From positions 15,329,501 to 15,393,500 of the forward strand of contig OX344749.2 of assembly GCA_947034885.2 (NCBI GenBank): 64,000 nucleotides of DNA, written 5' to 3'. The stretch comes from Thuidium tamariscinum. Its lineage: Eukaryota > Streptophyta > Bryopsida > Hypnales > Thuidiaceae. The position numbers and the translations under genes are program-made. Position 1 is the stretch's first letter. The number at the start of each line of letters is the position of its first letter. Of the stretch, positions 48,805 to 60,555 are shown piece by piece. The notes beneath the pieces were generated by a model that was not told where the DNA came from, searched no databases, and saw only the letters and a list, made by a program, of their open reading frames with translations.

Positions 48805-49075
48805 AAAGACCAAGTCCTTTCTCAATTGTTATGGTGATTTGTAGCCCTAATTCCTAGTATATGGTAAAGGTCATTTGTTAATGGTCAAAACAAGCTATTT
48901 TAGTCAGTAGACCTTCAAGAAGCCAATCTTTGTGCCCATTTGACCATTTTTGGGTGTGGATCGATGTTCAATGAGAATTCCTAGTTAGTTCATTATTAAT
49001 TGGTGTCTTAGAAAAAACAATTAATTGAATTGTGAAAATAGACGATTTAGAATGAGACAAAATATTAGTAGGAAA

Positions 49076-49110
49076 GGTTGTTGCAAGAAATACTTGTCTT
49101 TTTTTGTGTA
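49076..49110. repeat. Solitary F1 terminus
   Basis: GGTTGTTGCAAGAAATACTTG matches the F1 left end with a few changes. No partner terminus was found within the following 2 kb, so this is a broken copy. Confidence 0.5.
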
Positions 49111-49636
49111 TCTAATGCATGACAAAGAAACTAAGAAAATCCTTCTATGTAAGATAGAAATGCACACATTCATCCTTGAAATTTTATATGAAAAGGGGAG
49201 ATCTTGTACACTAGTTTGACCTCCAATAAATGCTCTTGGGTTTGGGCTTTTGTAAGCAAATGATTCACTACATCACATTGGAAAGGGATGATTTCCACAG
49301 TAACCAAACCAGCTTCAGGTCCAGAGTTAAAAATTTTGTACTGAGTACAACGATATTGTTTGTGACCTTTGGCGAATCCTTGGAGGTGAAAGCTTTGCGA
49401 TGCTTGTTTCTTTGTCTTTGAGCAATGGATTTCCATTTGTTTCAAAGAAACAAAAGAAAGCTTCGCGATTCTCCAAACAGCGATTCTCCAAACTCAAAAG
49501 CCTTGAGCCCTTTGAGTTCCAGTTTGTAGGGTAAGGAACGGTTGAGATGCTCCGCTCGAAATCTGCGCAGACTGAGAAGTTGATTACTGCTCGGTGAGTC
49601 GACATGGCTCACAGTTTTTTTTGTTTTTTTGTTTAA

Positions 49637-50597
49637 CCCTATACCGTCCAAGGGGCCAAAAAGTGGCCTCTCATAGAATTCAAAGTGCTGTAACTTTTGC
49701 ATCCAATATCCAAATTCAATGAAACTTGTTGGAAAATTTGTGCCTATTATTCTAGTTCGTGTGGTAAAATTTTCAGATCAATCTAAAAGGTGATGATTGT
49801 GTGGAAGCCAATTGAAGTTCACAGAGGTTCAATGTGATTCACCAAAGTGTACTTCATGGCTGCAACTTCGGGGGCTTGTATCTCCTTCATCCAATGTTTG
49901 ATTTGAATAAAATTTGTCGGGTTCTACTCCCCTTGAAGTCTAGTTATTGTGGTGAAATTTTCAAGTCAATCCAAGTTGTTTAGTTTGTTTGGGAGCAATT
50001 CGAAATTCAAAATCCCGCCATTTTGCAACTTCAGTGAACTTTGGCGGCTTGTATCTTCTTCATACAGTGTCCAATTCCAATAATTTTTTTGGGAAAGTTG
50101 CGCATATTAGTCTAGTTTGTGTTGCTAAAATTTCACATCAATCCAAGAAGTTCTCAATGACTGAGGTGCATTCTAGTAGAAGAAGGTTCAACCCTAGATG
50201 TGTTTTTTGCAACTTTTCTTACCTATTTTTTGACATTTGCAAGCCATTTTGCAAACGCATTGAGTCAATTGAATGATATTTTTTTTCACCAATGTGTTTA
50301 TATGCTGATTTTGAATCACTTTGTAGTTTAAAGTTTTTTCATTTGCTTAGGTTTAGAAGTCAAATTTCACCTCTAAATGAGTTCTTAGGAAAATTTCAGC
50401 ATTCTTTTTCAACACTAAAACATTTTAATCTTGCAATCTATGTGGTCAAATAACTTCAAATTTGATCCATGCCACCTACAACATGCTCACTACAAGATTT
50501 TATGGTTAAGATGTGTATTACTTAGTCACATTTTGATTTATAGCACTTCAAAAGCTACAATTTTTTTGAACCCAGAATGGCCGTGGGCCTTCTAGGG
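49637..50597. mobile_element. TTAA-flanked non-autonomous DNA transposon (F2 copy)
   Basis: This 961-base element has termini CCCTATACCGTCCAAGGGGCC and, in reverse complement, CCCTAGAAGGCCCACGGCC, with flanking TTAA at 49633-49636 and 50598-50601. The interior is the inverted relative of 7331-8299, for example TTTAGAAGTCAAATTTCACC at about 50353. The outer bases are slightly decayed. Confidence 0.75.
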
Positions 50598-50601
50598 TTA
50601 A

Positions 50602-53600
50602 TTGAACCAAATGGACAATTTCCATTGCTAAAAGGAAACAGTACGTCAAGACGAGGGGAACAAGTCCCGGGCGAGAATTTTACGATTTTCATATTTTTAT
50701 GGAGAAAGCGGAACTAAGAAGAAGGCAAAACAGACGCCTTAAGAACCAGAACCCAGGACTCATCCCAGGTTTTCAGCTCATATCATTGTTCTCAGTCTCC
50801 TTCCGGCCTTCCCTCGGCGGAACCCGCGTGGACCCATTTTGACCGAACTTCGGAACTTCGGCAGACCCCGTTCCAAGCTTTCATTGGGAGTTTTCATGAG
50901 GCCAGGTTGGATATTTTGTACGTGTCCTCAGTTTCTGCGTTCTTCACTTCTTTTCATACTTGAGACTCCTGTTTTTGACAAGAAAAAAACAAGGAATGCT
51001 GGTCTGTACTATTCTCTGTCTTTTGTTAGATTGCTTGAAATCCAAGCCACTCATCAGAAGGAACGGAAGGGTCCCTCCTCCCAACTGAGGAAACTGACCG
51101 AAGATTCCAAGAATGAAATCTTGTCATCAGATCGCACTGGCCACCTTGACTGTCGCCACATCCGGAGTTCAGTTGGCTTCAACTGCAGTTGGCTTAGTTG
51201 AGTTAGTTCAGTTCAGTGGAAGAGAAGTTCCGAAAAACCTCAGCCCGACCAGTACAGTACTCCGTATTACTACTTATTACTTATTTGGATGTGGACTTGT
51301 GAGCCTGCTTTGACTATTTGGTTTTGCCTCTGCAGTATGAACTTGACCAAGTCTCATGGATTTAAATCAAATTCATATCATTTTGAAACAACATGACACT
51401 TTCTTCAGTTGAAAAAATGAGACGAACTGATAGCAATTTAGATTTATTGAGGCTTGACTTTGAAGAAGGATATTTTAAATTTTTCTATGTTTGTTTTTGG
51501 CAAAAAAAAAAATGACTCTTAAAATCAACTAAATGGAGATAATTTTATAAGTGTTATTGATCTCTTTCTAGAATGGATGTACATTAATTGAAACGTTGAT
51601 ATAATGTTTGCTTGAATAGACTACTTAAACTAACATTGACTACAATATGGTGAGTTAGATTGATTGTGGGCTTGATTGCACACTTGATTATGGGTCTTAA
51701 AGTTTAGTCTATTTAACAAGACATTTGACTAGAGATCAAAATGATTTGGTATCAACCATTATATAACTTCTCTAAATGTCATTGTAGTGAAAATTAAATG
51801 GGAATCAATCTTGAATTCCTAAGACAATATGTTTGACAAAGGTTAGGAAACTTGGAAGATTTGGAATAGGACATAAACCAAACTCAACTTTGATGTTTAC
51901 ACTCATTCATATTGAAAATTGCTTTTCAAGAGACTCTTTTGTAAAATGATGGGTTGAGAAAGTTTAAATTTTCATATGAAAACACTCGAGTTGGGACAAG
52001 GTGAACATAGACCACTACATTAATAGAAAGGAGGACTTAAAGCACCAAAAGTTTTGTCATTATAGCTTGGTGTGTGTGTCAAGGCCTCCTATATCTATGA
52101 AAACAAGTTCTCATTGAAATAAACACCAAGTTTTTGCCCTCCCCTCCATCTACAATCTACACTCCTCTGAAAGCAAAGTTTCAAATCCATGTTATTTATT
52201 AAGCATGCATCCCACCTTTTTTGTTCCAATCATGGCAGAGTGAATTTTACTCGGATTCATCATTTAAATTGACAAACAAGTGTGACTGGGCAATCTAAGC
52301 CCAACTTCAAAAGTATAAATCCACAAAGTAACCACCGCAAAACCGAAAAGTCTGAAAGCAAAAGTAAAAACTGAGCACAACTGTTATTTGGAGGCCCTGT
52401 ACGGTAGCAAGTATTCCCTGCCGTGGTGTGCAGGTGCACCGAAGAAGACGACAACGAGATAAGACAAACCCGTTTTTTTCCATTTGAGATGACTCAGATG
52501 AGGGAGTTGCAGCAGCTGACAATTTCCACAACATACAACCTCTGGGATGATTAATAAGTGAAGTTCTTCATTGAAGCTATCGAGAATCGGACTGTGCCAT
52601 TTGTAGACCTGCCAACATGGTATCATTGACTTGCGGAATCTAAGTTATCATAACTAGAAGAGGATGAGGCAGCTTTTGTTTTCATAGTTCGAAAAGGAAT
52701 CTGTTGTTTTGTTTGGGAGAATCTGGGAGGAAGAATCAACGTGGTGCAACATGTGATGCATCAATGGAGAGATTTTTCTTTGAGACCGTATCAGTTGTGT
52801 TTCGCATTTGACTTTGACTTCCTGGAAAGAAGGGTTTGGAAGCAGTGCGGGTGGGTACGTCTTACAAATGTTGACTAATTGAACCTCAACGAATTCAAGT
52901 TTTTTTAATCAAATTCATTGAGGATTGGATAACTTGTAGAATAAAGTATACTAGTATGGAAATGGGCAGTTGATGTTGAGTACTTGAGTTCATCCAACTT
53001 TATAAGTTGTATAGAAAACAAGAAGCTATAACAAGATGAGAGGTAGCTTTGTCCATATAGCTAAAGCTATTTAAACATCCTCATTGTAGTTTCTATTGAT
53101 GCAAATCTTTTTCAAGTTTTCTTAATTCCAAAGTTAATAAAGTGAAATATATCTCTTGGGATTGGTTGCAATCTTGCCAAATGGACATTCAATTGTAAAT
53201 GTCTCCAAATTGGAGTTTTTTACTATTGTTTCTCTTGTACATTTTTTACCAATGTAGAAGGTTGTTCAATCTTGTGTTCAATGAAATAGAGCTTGAAACT
53301 AATATTATTTTTTTGTAATTAGAATTATAGCTTGAAACTCCATTCATTCAATCTTTTGTTTTTCTTTATAATATGGATTAGGAAAGACTCCACACAATTT
53401 AACCTCTAATTGCATGAGCAACCATATGTGGTGGCTTTGAAAATCTAGGCTCAAATTTGAATGGGCAGTTTAATTCCTTTGACCATTTCAAAAAAAATTT
53501 GAGTAGTTTTTAGGGTTAACTATTGAAAACTTTCATTTTCCACAAAAAAAAAATTCATATTTCATTATTGAGGGGTCTTCAATGGCATGAATGTAAGATT

Positions 53601-53901
53601 AGTGGAGAATAAAGCTTGCTAATTTTACTTCATTTCTCGGTTTTGTGCATGACTTGCTAATTTCACTTAATTTGAGATCTAAAAAATTGTACTTATCTAA
53701 ATGCTTTGAAAATGGTCCCAATAGAAAGTGTAAAGTGACTTCATGATTTTCACCATTGAAAATTAAAAGATGCAAGTGTTGATTTGAAGGTATTTGCAAT
53801 TTCTATTTTTGGAAATATTTGTATTTCAACAATGGCAAGGTGGATTGTGTAATGAATTTGATAGCTTTTCAAGTAAAATTAAGTTTTTTTGAAAGTACAT
53901 T
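50602..53901. other. Gene-poor stretch with weak GC-richer patches
   Basis: Patches at 50.7-51.3 kb and 52.25-52.85 kb have gene-like composition. A plus-strand frame at 50839-51201 and overlapping minus-strand frames at 52260-52626 carry no domain I recognise. They could be untranslated regions or remnants. The rest is AT-rich with no features. Confidence 0.35.
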
Positions 53902-53905
53902 TTAA

Positions 53906-54849
53906 CCCCTAAAGCCCTGAACAACGTTTTTTGAGATTATAAATTTTTTGGGCAGCTCACTACGGATAGAGTTTTTATTTTTTTTTCTTTGAAATTTTGA
54001 TACAATATGTGCCCAAGGAGTAGCTTTAAGGCCCGACAATTTTCATAACTTTTGACTTCATGGTTAAAAAGTTATGGCAAGATATGCTGTTTTCTTTACT
54101 CGGCGGGCAGCCCGGGCAGCTGAAAAAACTTTTTCAAAAAAACTTTTTTAAGAAAAGTGAAATTTCAAAATGATTCTTTAGCTTTATACAGACATGGGAA
54201 GCTTTGAATCAATCCATTCCGATCAATGAGTCAAAAGTTATGAAGATTTTGAGTTTGGGGTAATTTGCAGCCAATTACAGAATCTCTATAGTACAAAAAA
54301 AGTTTGAAATTCTTCATTTAATTCAATTTTTCATATTTTTGAATCAAATAAAAACAGAAGGTGTAGATTGTTTATTAAAACATTTTAACCAATGGGATTG
54401 GAAATTTTCAATTCCATAAATAAAATGTTCACAATTTAGTATTTTGGCTCATTTTTTACTTCTTTCTACTTACTTATTTTTTCCTATATGTTGTACAATT
54501 CCAAATGGTTTGAAATTCTTTTAGAATGTAACCAACTTGCATTGAAGTATGAATTCAAAGAGTAACCACCATTTTGAATTTTTTTTCACACAAATGTGAC
54601 CTTGTGAAGTGCAGCTGCCCGGATTTTTGCAGGGATAAAAAAATAATTTCTGTCAATTCAAATGCTTATATCTTGCAATCTACATAGTGGAAATTTCTGA
54701 AATTTTTCCAACTGGTTTACAAACCACCTTACTACAGGATCCTATGGTTACATGAGCAAAAATGTGTTTTAAAAAAAAAATTGCACTTGTATTAGAAACG
54801 GTAGTTTTGGAGCATTTTTGGTGAAAACATATTCAAAAACCTTTAGGGG
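53906..54849. mobile_element. TTAA-flanked non-autonomous DNA transposon (F2 copy)
   Basis: This 944-base element starts CCCCTAAAGCCC and ends AACCTTTAGGGG, with TTAA at 53902-53905 and 54850-54853. It aligns in reverse complement with 6281-7205; for example GAAGTGCAGCTGCCCGGATT at about 54606 is the complement of the stretch near 6510. There is no coding frame. Confidence 0.85.
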
Positions 54850-55201
54850 TTAATGTGCTAATACTATATGTAGTTGTTCATGTCATCGTTAATCTCAAAA
54901 AAAATTAATGTACAAATTTCTAAAACATTGTGGGAAGGGGCAAAATATTAAAAATAAAAAATATACATTTCTCTTTTTATAATCTCACAACTCCTTTGCA
55001 ATTTTTCTCTCAAAATTGGTTTACATACTAATTGCAAGCTCTTAAAATATCTATATAGTTGGATTTTGGAAAAAGAAAAATTTGCTTCATTGGAGACTAG
55101 TAGAAGCCAGTGCTCTTTTTTCATGAGAAAAACACACTTGCCAAGGCTTAGGCACTTAGGGGTTAAGGTAACTTACCCTATGATAGGCCAAATGTGCACT
55201 A

Positions 55202-55930
55202 GGGTCGTTGCAAGAAACACTTACCAATTTTGTTTCAAAATGGCCTATTTCTATAAGTCCTGTGACTTTTGGAATAATTTTTTTAAAATTAAATTAAATA
55301 TGGATAATTTGAAGAGAAATGATAATATTATGTTTCTTAAAATTTAGACCTAAGAAAATTTACCCCTAAAAGTTATGCACGAAAAAAGGACAATGGAAAA
55401 TACAATGAAAATAGACACTTTTTTCTTTAGTTTTTTTAAAATAGTAAAAATATTAAAAGAAATAAAATTCAAAAATCCATGTTTCCTAACTTAAAGATGC
55501 TTCTTCTTCAATAAATTTCATCTTCAAGAAAAACATTTTGTGTTTTGTACAAGTGTACCTTGGTAGTGCACTTTGAGCACATGTGGAAGTTGGAAAGTTT
55601 AATATTTGAAAAAAATCCTTTTAGGTTTTGTGTAACTATACTAGAGGTCCATGCATGCCAATTTTTAGCTCAAAATTTGCTTTTATGGGTCAAAATAGGA
55701 CTAAACCCCCCCCGAGATGGCCAAAGTAGACACCCAATCGGGAGCAATTTAAAAATAGTAAAATAATTTTTTATAAATTGAAAAAATTACACAATATGTA
55801 AAACTTTTGTGTGCACCTTCATTCCAAATTTCAAGTCAAAAAAAGAAAAGATGAAGAAGTTATAAACAAAAAACTACTTAATAAAAGTCAAGGGGACAAA
55901 AAAAAGAACAAGTGTTTCTTGCAATCACCC
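55202..55930. mobile_element. F1 non-autonomous DNA transposon, subfamily B
   Basis: This 729-base element has left end GGGTCGTTGCAAGAAACACT and right end ACAAGTGTTTCTTGCAATCACCC, flanked by ACTA (55198-55201 and 55931-55934). Its right half matches the B copies in reverse complement (TTCATTCCAAATTTCAAGTC, then AGTCAAGGGGACAAAAAAAA). No coding frame is present. Confidence 0.88.
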
Positions 55931-56186
55931 ACTAATAGAATAATTTGGCTTGTGATCAATGGACTAGCTTTGATTTGGCTAGTCAGAGGGTGAGCTAATA
56001 TATATTGTAGACCTCTTCTAAGGATTAACTTTACATTTTGAACCACATGGATAAAAACTTAAAAGACCATTGTGAGTTTAGTAGGCTTACAGAAGTTATT
56101 AGAAGGAAAAAAAGAAAAAACAGCATTGTTTCTAAGATGATCAAAAAATGTGAACTACACATTGAATCCTTCCAATAACCTCTATT

Positions 56187-56917
56187 GGGTCATTGCAAGA
56201 AACACCTATCCTATTTCATGTCACAATTTGAACCACTTTTTTGTTGTCTGCAATAACTTTTGGAGATTAAGTCCAATGAAAATGAAATTTTCATTGAACA
56301 TACCTAACTTGAAGTTTATTAGATCCCTTATTTTCCAGAAATTAAAAAAAATCATTTTATATTTAAAAAACATTTTCGTTGAGCGTCACAAAATTACGTT
56401 TATGGTTATCATTACGTTCGCAGTGTCTAAATTTAATGATTTCAAGACGAAACTTTCATGGTCTATTTGCATAGGTGTAAAACCTATGAATTCCAAAAAA
56501 AAATCTAAAAATATGTTTTTTTATGTCCTCCACATGAGTACAAATTTTTTTTCGTGGCACACAATTTTCGAACATTGATGATGGTTCTAAGATCGTTCCT
56601 TTGGTCAAATCTCATTGAAATCAACTTTCCTCAAATGGCCAATTTTTATTTTTTCTTAAAATTGATTTTCCTATTTTTTACAAATTAAAATGTCGAAGTA
56701 CTAATTTTCATGAGATTTTGCACTTTTCTGGATTTCCTACTTAGAGATTTTTCCTATGCTTTTCCTTTCTAGGGTACCTTCTTCTTAAAGGTTTATACAT
56801 GAAACATATTTTTCACTTTTTTTAAAACTTGTTTTTCTAATTTTAAAGTACTCCGGAAAAAAAGAGACTACGTTGCAAAACGCTACGCTTTTTGGTAGGT
56901 GTTTCTCGCAATGACCC
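56187..56917. mobile_element. F1 non-autonomous DNA transposon, subfamily A
   Basis: This 731-base element has GGGTCATTGCAAGAAACACC at the left and GGTGTTTCTCGCAATGACCC at the right, flanked by TATT (56183-56186 and 56918-56921). The interior is the reverse complement of the copy at 61903. A 142-codon frame (56150-56578) spans the left border and is not conserved as protein, so it is considered chance. Confidence 0.88.
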
Positions 56918-57399
56918 TATTGTACTATGAGCATGCAATTTTAAAAAACAAAGAACAATATCTATAAAGTAGCAGATGGAGGTACAAATGAATGCATTTG
57001 TTATTAATTTCTTGAAGTGAAGGTTGTAGGAGGCTATAAATGTAACCTTTATAAATCAAATTCTATATAATGCACGTTAAGAAATGCATCTATTTAACAA
57101 TGAATTTTGTTCAGGAATGCTAATAAAGTTCAAGACCACCTTTTCCTTATATTTATGAAGACTTTATTTTTAACAATGTTTTACAAAATTGTGTTTTAGG
57201 AAAGGTCTATTACCAATTTGGCAATTTCCAATTTTATTCTAGTGAGATGGCAAATTAATATTAAAACCTACCGAATACCACATGATCCTTATAATGCTAC
57301 AATTTTCACATTTCTGCAATTAAAGGCAACAACATCCATCACCAAAAATTGCCAAAAATTGCCAAAAATTCCAACTGTGCACTGTAGTTGCCCAATTTT

Positions 57400-58219
57400 G
57401 GATGTTCTTGACAAATTCAGTTATACTACATGTAGAATTCAAAGGCAGTTACGTTCAGTTTTCGTACATCGATCACAGTTAATCTGAAATTCTCCTTGAA
57501 TTAACACCAAGATCATGCATGGATCGCGCCTATGATGCACCGACCAAAAGATAAGAAAGAGCCCCACACAATTGCCCAGCGAGATTGAAGAATCGCTTCC
57601 GCTGAATCCTGACTTGAATTGGATCAATTCAAGCTGACTGGGTTTTCTCAATGATGACCTCCAGAAGGTTCCCTCAATTTCCGCACACCGACAAGATTTC
57701 CGTCTCCGATCGATCGATGGAGTCCACTAAGATTTTGATTACCTAATGAAAGAGCTCGGAGCAGTGGATTCAATTCTCGGGCTCTGTACTGAACCCGTCC
57801 GGTCGTTGTACTCGTCGATCGATCGATCTTCCACTGGGAACTTTGGATCGTCTAGCTCCCCAGATTTCAAAGTCTTTGGGGGCTAAACCATGCAATGTAA
57901 CGCGGATGGACTAGGTTCCCTCCAAAATTGCGGCAATAAGGGGACGACTGTTCACTGTTGCAAACCGCCGAGCTAACACAGAGGGAAGTCGTAGTGAAAG
58001 GGTACAAAAGTAGTGCCTCAAACCTCAGTTTCTTGAGTGGAAGAATTTGGTGAGATAGGTTCGTCTGAGATAGGTATGGATTGTTCAAGCTGGGCGAAAT
58101 TCGAAGAGATCGTGGTACCGAATTCACTGCATCGAGGAAGAGACCTCTGATCGAATTCTACGTACTGAACACGTTTTCATTTCCTCGCCTTTCCTCGATC
58201 GAATGGCTATTGTAGGTAT
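57400..58219. other. GC-richer island upstream of a hypothetical frame
   Basis: Composition is gene-like, and CGATCGATCGAT runs occur at about 57708 and 57817. A minus-strand frame at 58127-57867 has no recognisable motif. No tRNA or other RNA gene was recognised. Confidence 0.35.
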
Positions 58220-58627
58220 ATGAAAAGAGGGACTCTCCTGAAGGCGCAATTGGACATGGGAAAATTATTTGAGTTTCAGCACCAACAAATCGTACATGCT
58301 AACGACATAATATATTATGAGGAGACAGGACGCTCATCGATCCTGCTGCAACTGATCTCGGGAGGACCGATCGATCGGTCGACATATTTCGTAAACCTGA
58401 AGCCCAGCGCATTCAATTCGTCCACATTCAAGGATTGGTGCATTGATTTAAGTTTCAGACCTCGGAAAAATGCCGAAGTCAAGCCTAATTTCTTCCAATT
58501 TCACAATTTCGAGCACTTACTGATCGAACATTCGCCCTTTGTTCTTCCTGAGGCAGTGTACTTGCAATCCTGCATGCCACGAGTTTTGCTTTTCATAATT
58601 GCGCCAAATGATCGAAATGGTGACTAA
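58220..58627 (+). CDS. Hypothetical protein, 135 aa
   Basis: A real ATG opens a 136-codon frame ending in TAA, in DNA of higher GC than the surroundings. The product would be a soluble, mixed-charge protein without signal peptide, membrane segment or low-complexity tract; it includes RSSILLQLISGGPIDR and a stretch rich in Phe near NFFQFHNFEH. I do not recognise a family. No splice partners or neighbours support it, so it may be a remnant or a chance frame. Confidence 0.3.
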   Translation: MKRGTLLKAQLDMGKLFEFQHQQIVHANDIIYYEETGRSSILLQLISGGPIDRSTYFVNLKPSAFNSSTFKDWCIDLSFRPRKNAEVKPNFFQFHNFEHLLIEHSPFVLPEAVYLQSCMPRVLLFIIAPNDRNGD

Positions 58628-60199
58628 AACGGGAGGTATAATATATATCCATCTGCAAATTAAGCCCCAGTTGGCATATATTGCAATCGAAGTGGCAAAC
58701 TAGCTGATGCTAGCTCCTTTGAATCCAAATTTGTAAGAATTTGTTGTGCCAAACGATAACCTCATGCAATTGCACGGCATGTATTATAATCACTGGCTGG
58801 TGGTCACAATTGAGCAGGAATTTGACCAATGTAAGCTTAATTAGCCGGTTACTAAACTCTCCCAGGTCATCGAACTTCAAATTAATTTGGCGAAATGGCG
58901 AAATTTTCCAGGGATTGGCAGTTTCCAGGCGAGAACCCATCTGGAGCTTACCTCAGATTGATACTGTCCTAGCCTAATTAATTTTCAGAGCTCCGAGCAT
59001 TTGAACATCAAACTTTTGGTGTTCGCTAAACCATGCCAATTTAACGCATTTGACCATTCATTCGGATGAGAAGGCCAGAAGGGCAACGAATTAATTACGG
59101 TAGTTGATCCGTATTGTCAAAGAATACATACATACATTCATGTATGCTAAGAATTGAAAGCAAGGATTAAGAAAGACCCCCAAGATTGAGCCGGTACATC
59201 ATATATGCAAGTATATAAAAGTTGTGATTCTCTCCTCCGGAAAATGAAAAAGAAAATGATCGACCTCCTCCGGAATCTGCACACAGTCTGCCAGGGATGG
59301 ATTTGTCAAAGTTAATTGCGCAGGAAGCGCCGTCATTAATTGCGTGGGTCCTTCGGAAGTCGGAACTGTTCCACCCACCCTTGACCTCCCCACTCTACTT
59401 GCTATCCAAGTTCAAATTTTAATGATCGAATTTCAACTAATTTCAACTGATTTCAAACTGATTTCACTAACAGCAATGAATTTCAACTAATTTCAACTGA
59501 TTTCAAACTGATTTCACTATCAGCAATGAATTTCAATGAAGCTGGTGAAAGATTAATTGATCGAACAGCTAAATAAGAGCGGCATTGCCACAGCAGTCGG
59601 AAGCCAGTGAGTATGCCATCGGCAAGATCAAGGCCAGCGTTGAAACTAGTGTAAAGAGGCCCTCAAATTTCCATGATTTTGACGCCATTTAGATGGAAGT
59701 TGCTGTAGCTTTGCAACATTTCTTTTATTCCCAGGAAAAGGTTGCCTGATGTTGAGCCCCTTTTTGTTTTGAAATGAAACGGAACTTGATGCTGAGCCTC
59801 TTTTGTCAATGCCAATATGAATTTGTTGACTTTTCTTGTCAACAACTCACATGGGTTTTCAAGAAGATAGTTGTATTAAGTTAAATTAGGGGTCAGAGCT
59901 GGATTTTGAAGGGGACAAGGGTTGCTGTGTTAACACATGAGGCGCTTCCAGGGAGGAAATCCAGAAGGAAATTTTGGTTCGCTTGCCGCTGTTGTCACAA
60001 CACGCTAACAAGAAAGAGACCAACAAATTAAAAGAGATGTTTTAAATTCACGGCATCTCTCTCTACATTTTGAAAAAACTGAAAAGTTGGCATCCTTTGG
60101 TGACATAAGTCGACAATTTGAAATTTGAAATGGAAGTGTATTTTGAAAATTGAAAGTTCAAACTACCCCTTCAAATTCTAGCTTATTATTGTGCCCTTT
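58628..60199. other. Gene-free stretch of mixed composition
   Basis: Apart from the tandem repeat at 59428 I see no gene or transposon terminus. Short frames at 58710-58977 overlap on both strands and are taken as chance. Confidence 0.4.
59428..59539. repeat. Tandem repeat, 50-bp unit
   Basis: The unit GAATTTCAACTAATTTCAAC plus about 30 further bases ending ACAGCAAT starts at 59428 and 59478, with a partial third copy at 59528. The two full copies differ at one position (CTAACAGC or CTATCAGC). Within the unit, ATTTCAA also recurs, so the array is compound. Confidence 0.9.
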
Positions 60200-60555
60200 G
60201 AGCATCACCACCCGCCTGGCAAAATGCGGGTGGTTGAGGCTGGCATAATGGGGGGGGCCATCGGCTTTGCCAGCTGAGAGGCAAGGGCCGCCCCACCCGC
60301 AGCCTCTTAGCAGGCCATCGAAACTGCTCAACATGGTGAAAAACCTTCCCCCTCAAGTTCCGGCAAAGTATTCTCCTCTCATCGCTTCCTGCTTTCCCAA
60401 CCGCGGACTAGCCTGCATACTCACCTCGTTTTGCTAGCCAGAGTGCATCCGTAGCCTCCTCCTGTTAACAGGCCATCTGTTTTGCCGGACGGGTGGGGCC
60501 GATTTGAGGTGCCTGTTAACAAGTCATCCAAAATCCCAAGCGGGTGGTGATGCTC
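60200..60555. mobile_element. GC-rich MITE (family F5)
   Basis: This 356-base element has ends GAGCATCACCACCCGC and GCGGGTGGTGATGCTC, a perfect 16-base inverted repeat, in otherwise AT-rich DNA. The interior holds two copies of GGCCATC-type motifs and TGTTAACAGG repeats. Flanking bases are TTT and TTA, a possible decayed TTA-type duplication. GAGCATC-starting ends with 3-bp TWA duplications are typical of plant PIF/Harbinger MITEs, so that is the likely class. No coding frame is seen. Confidence 0.75.

Noticed and set aside
49442..49702. Overlapping minus-strand frames of 86 and 92 aa
   Set aside because: They extend into the F2 element border at 49637 and have no recognisable domain.
55143..55161. 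Solitary TTAGGGGTTAA end as a further F2 element
   Set aside because: No partner end with matching interior could be found to the left; it may be a broken terminus, but chance cannot be excluded.
56150..56578. Plus-strand frame of 142 aa
   Set aside because: It crosses the left border of an F1 element, and the equivalent sequence in the copy at 61903 is not conserved as protein.
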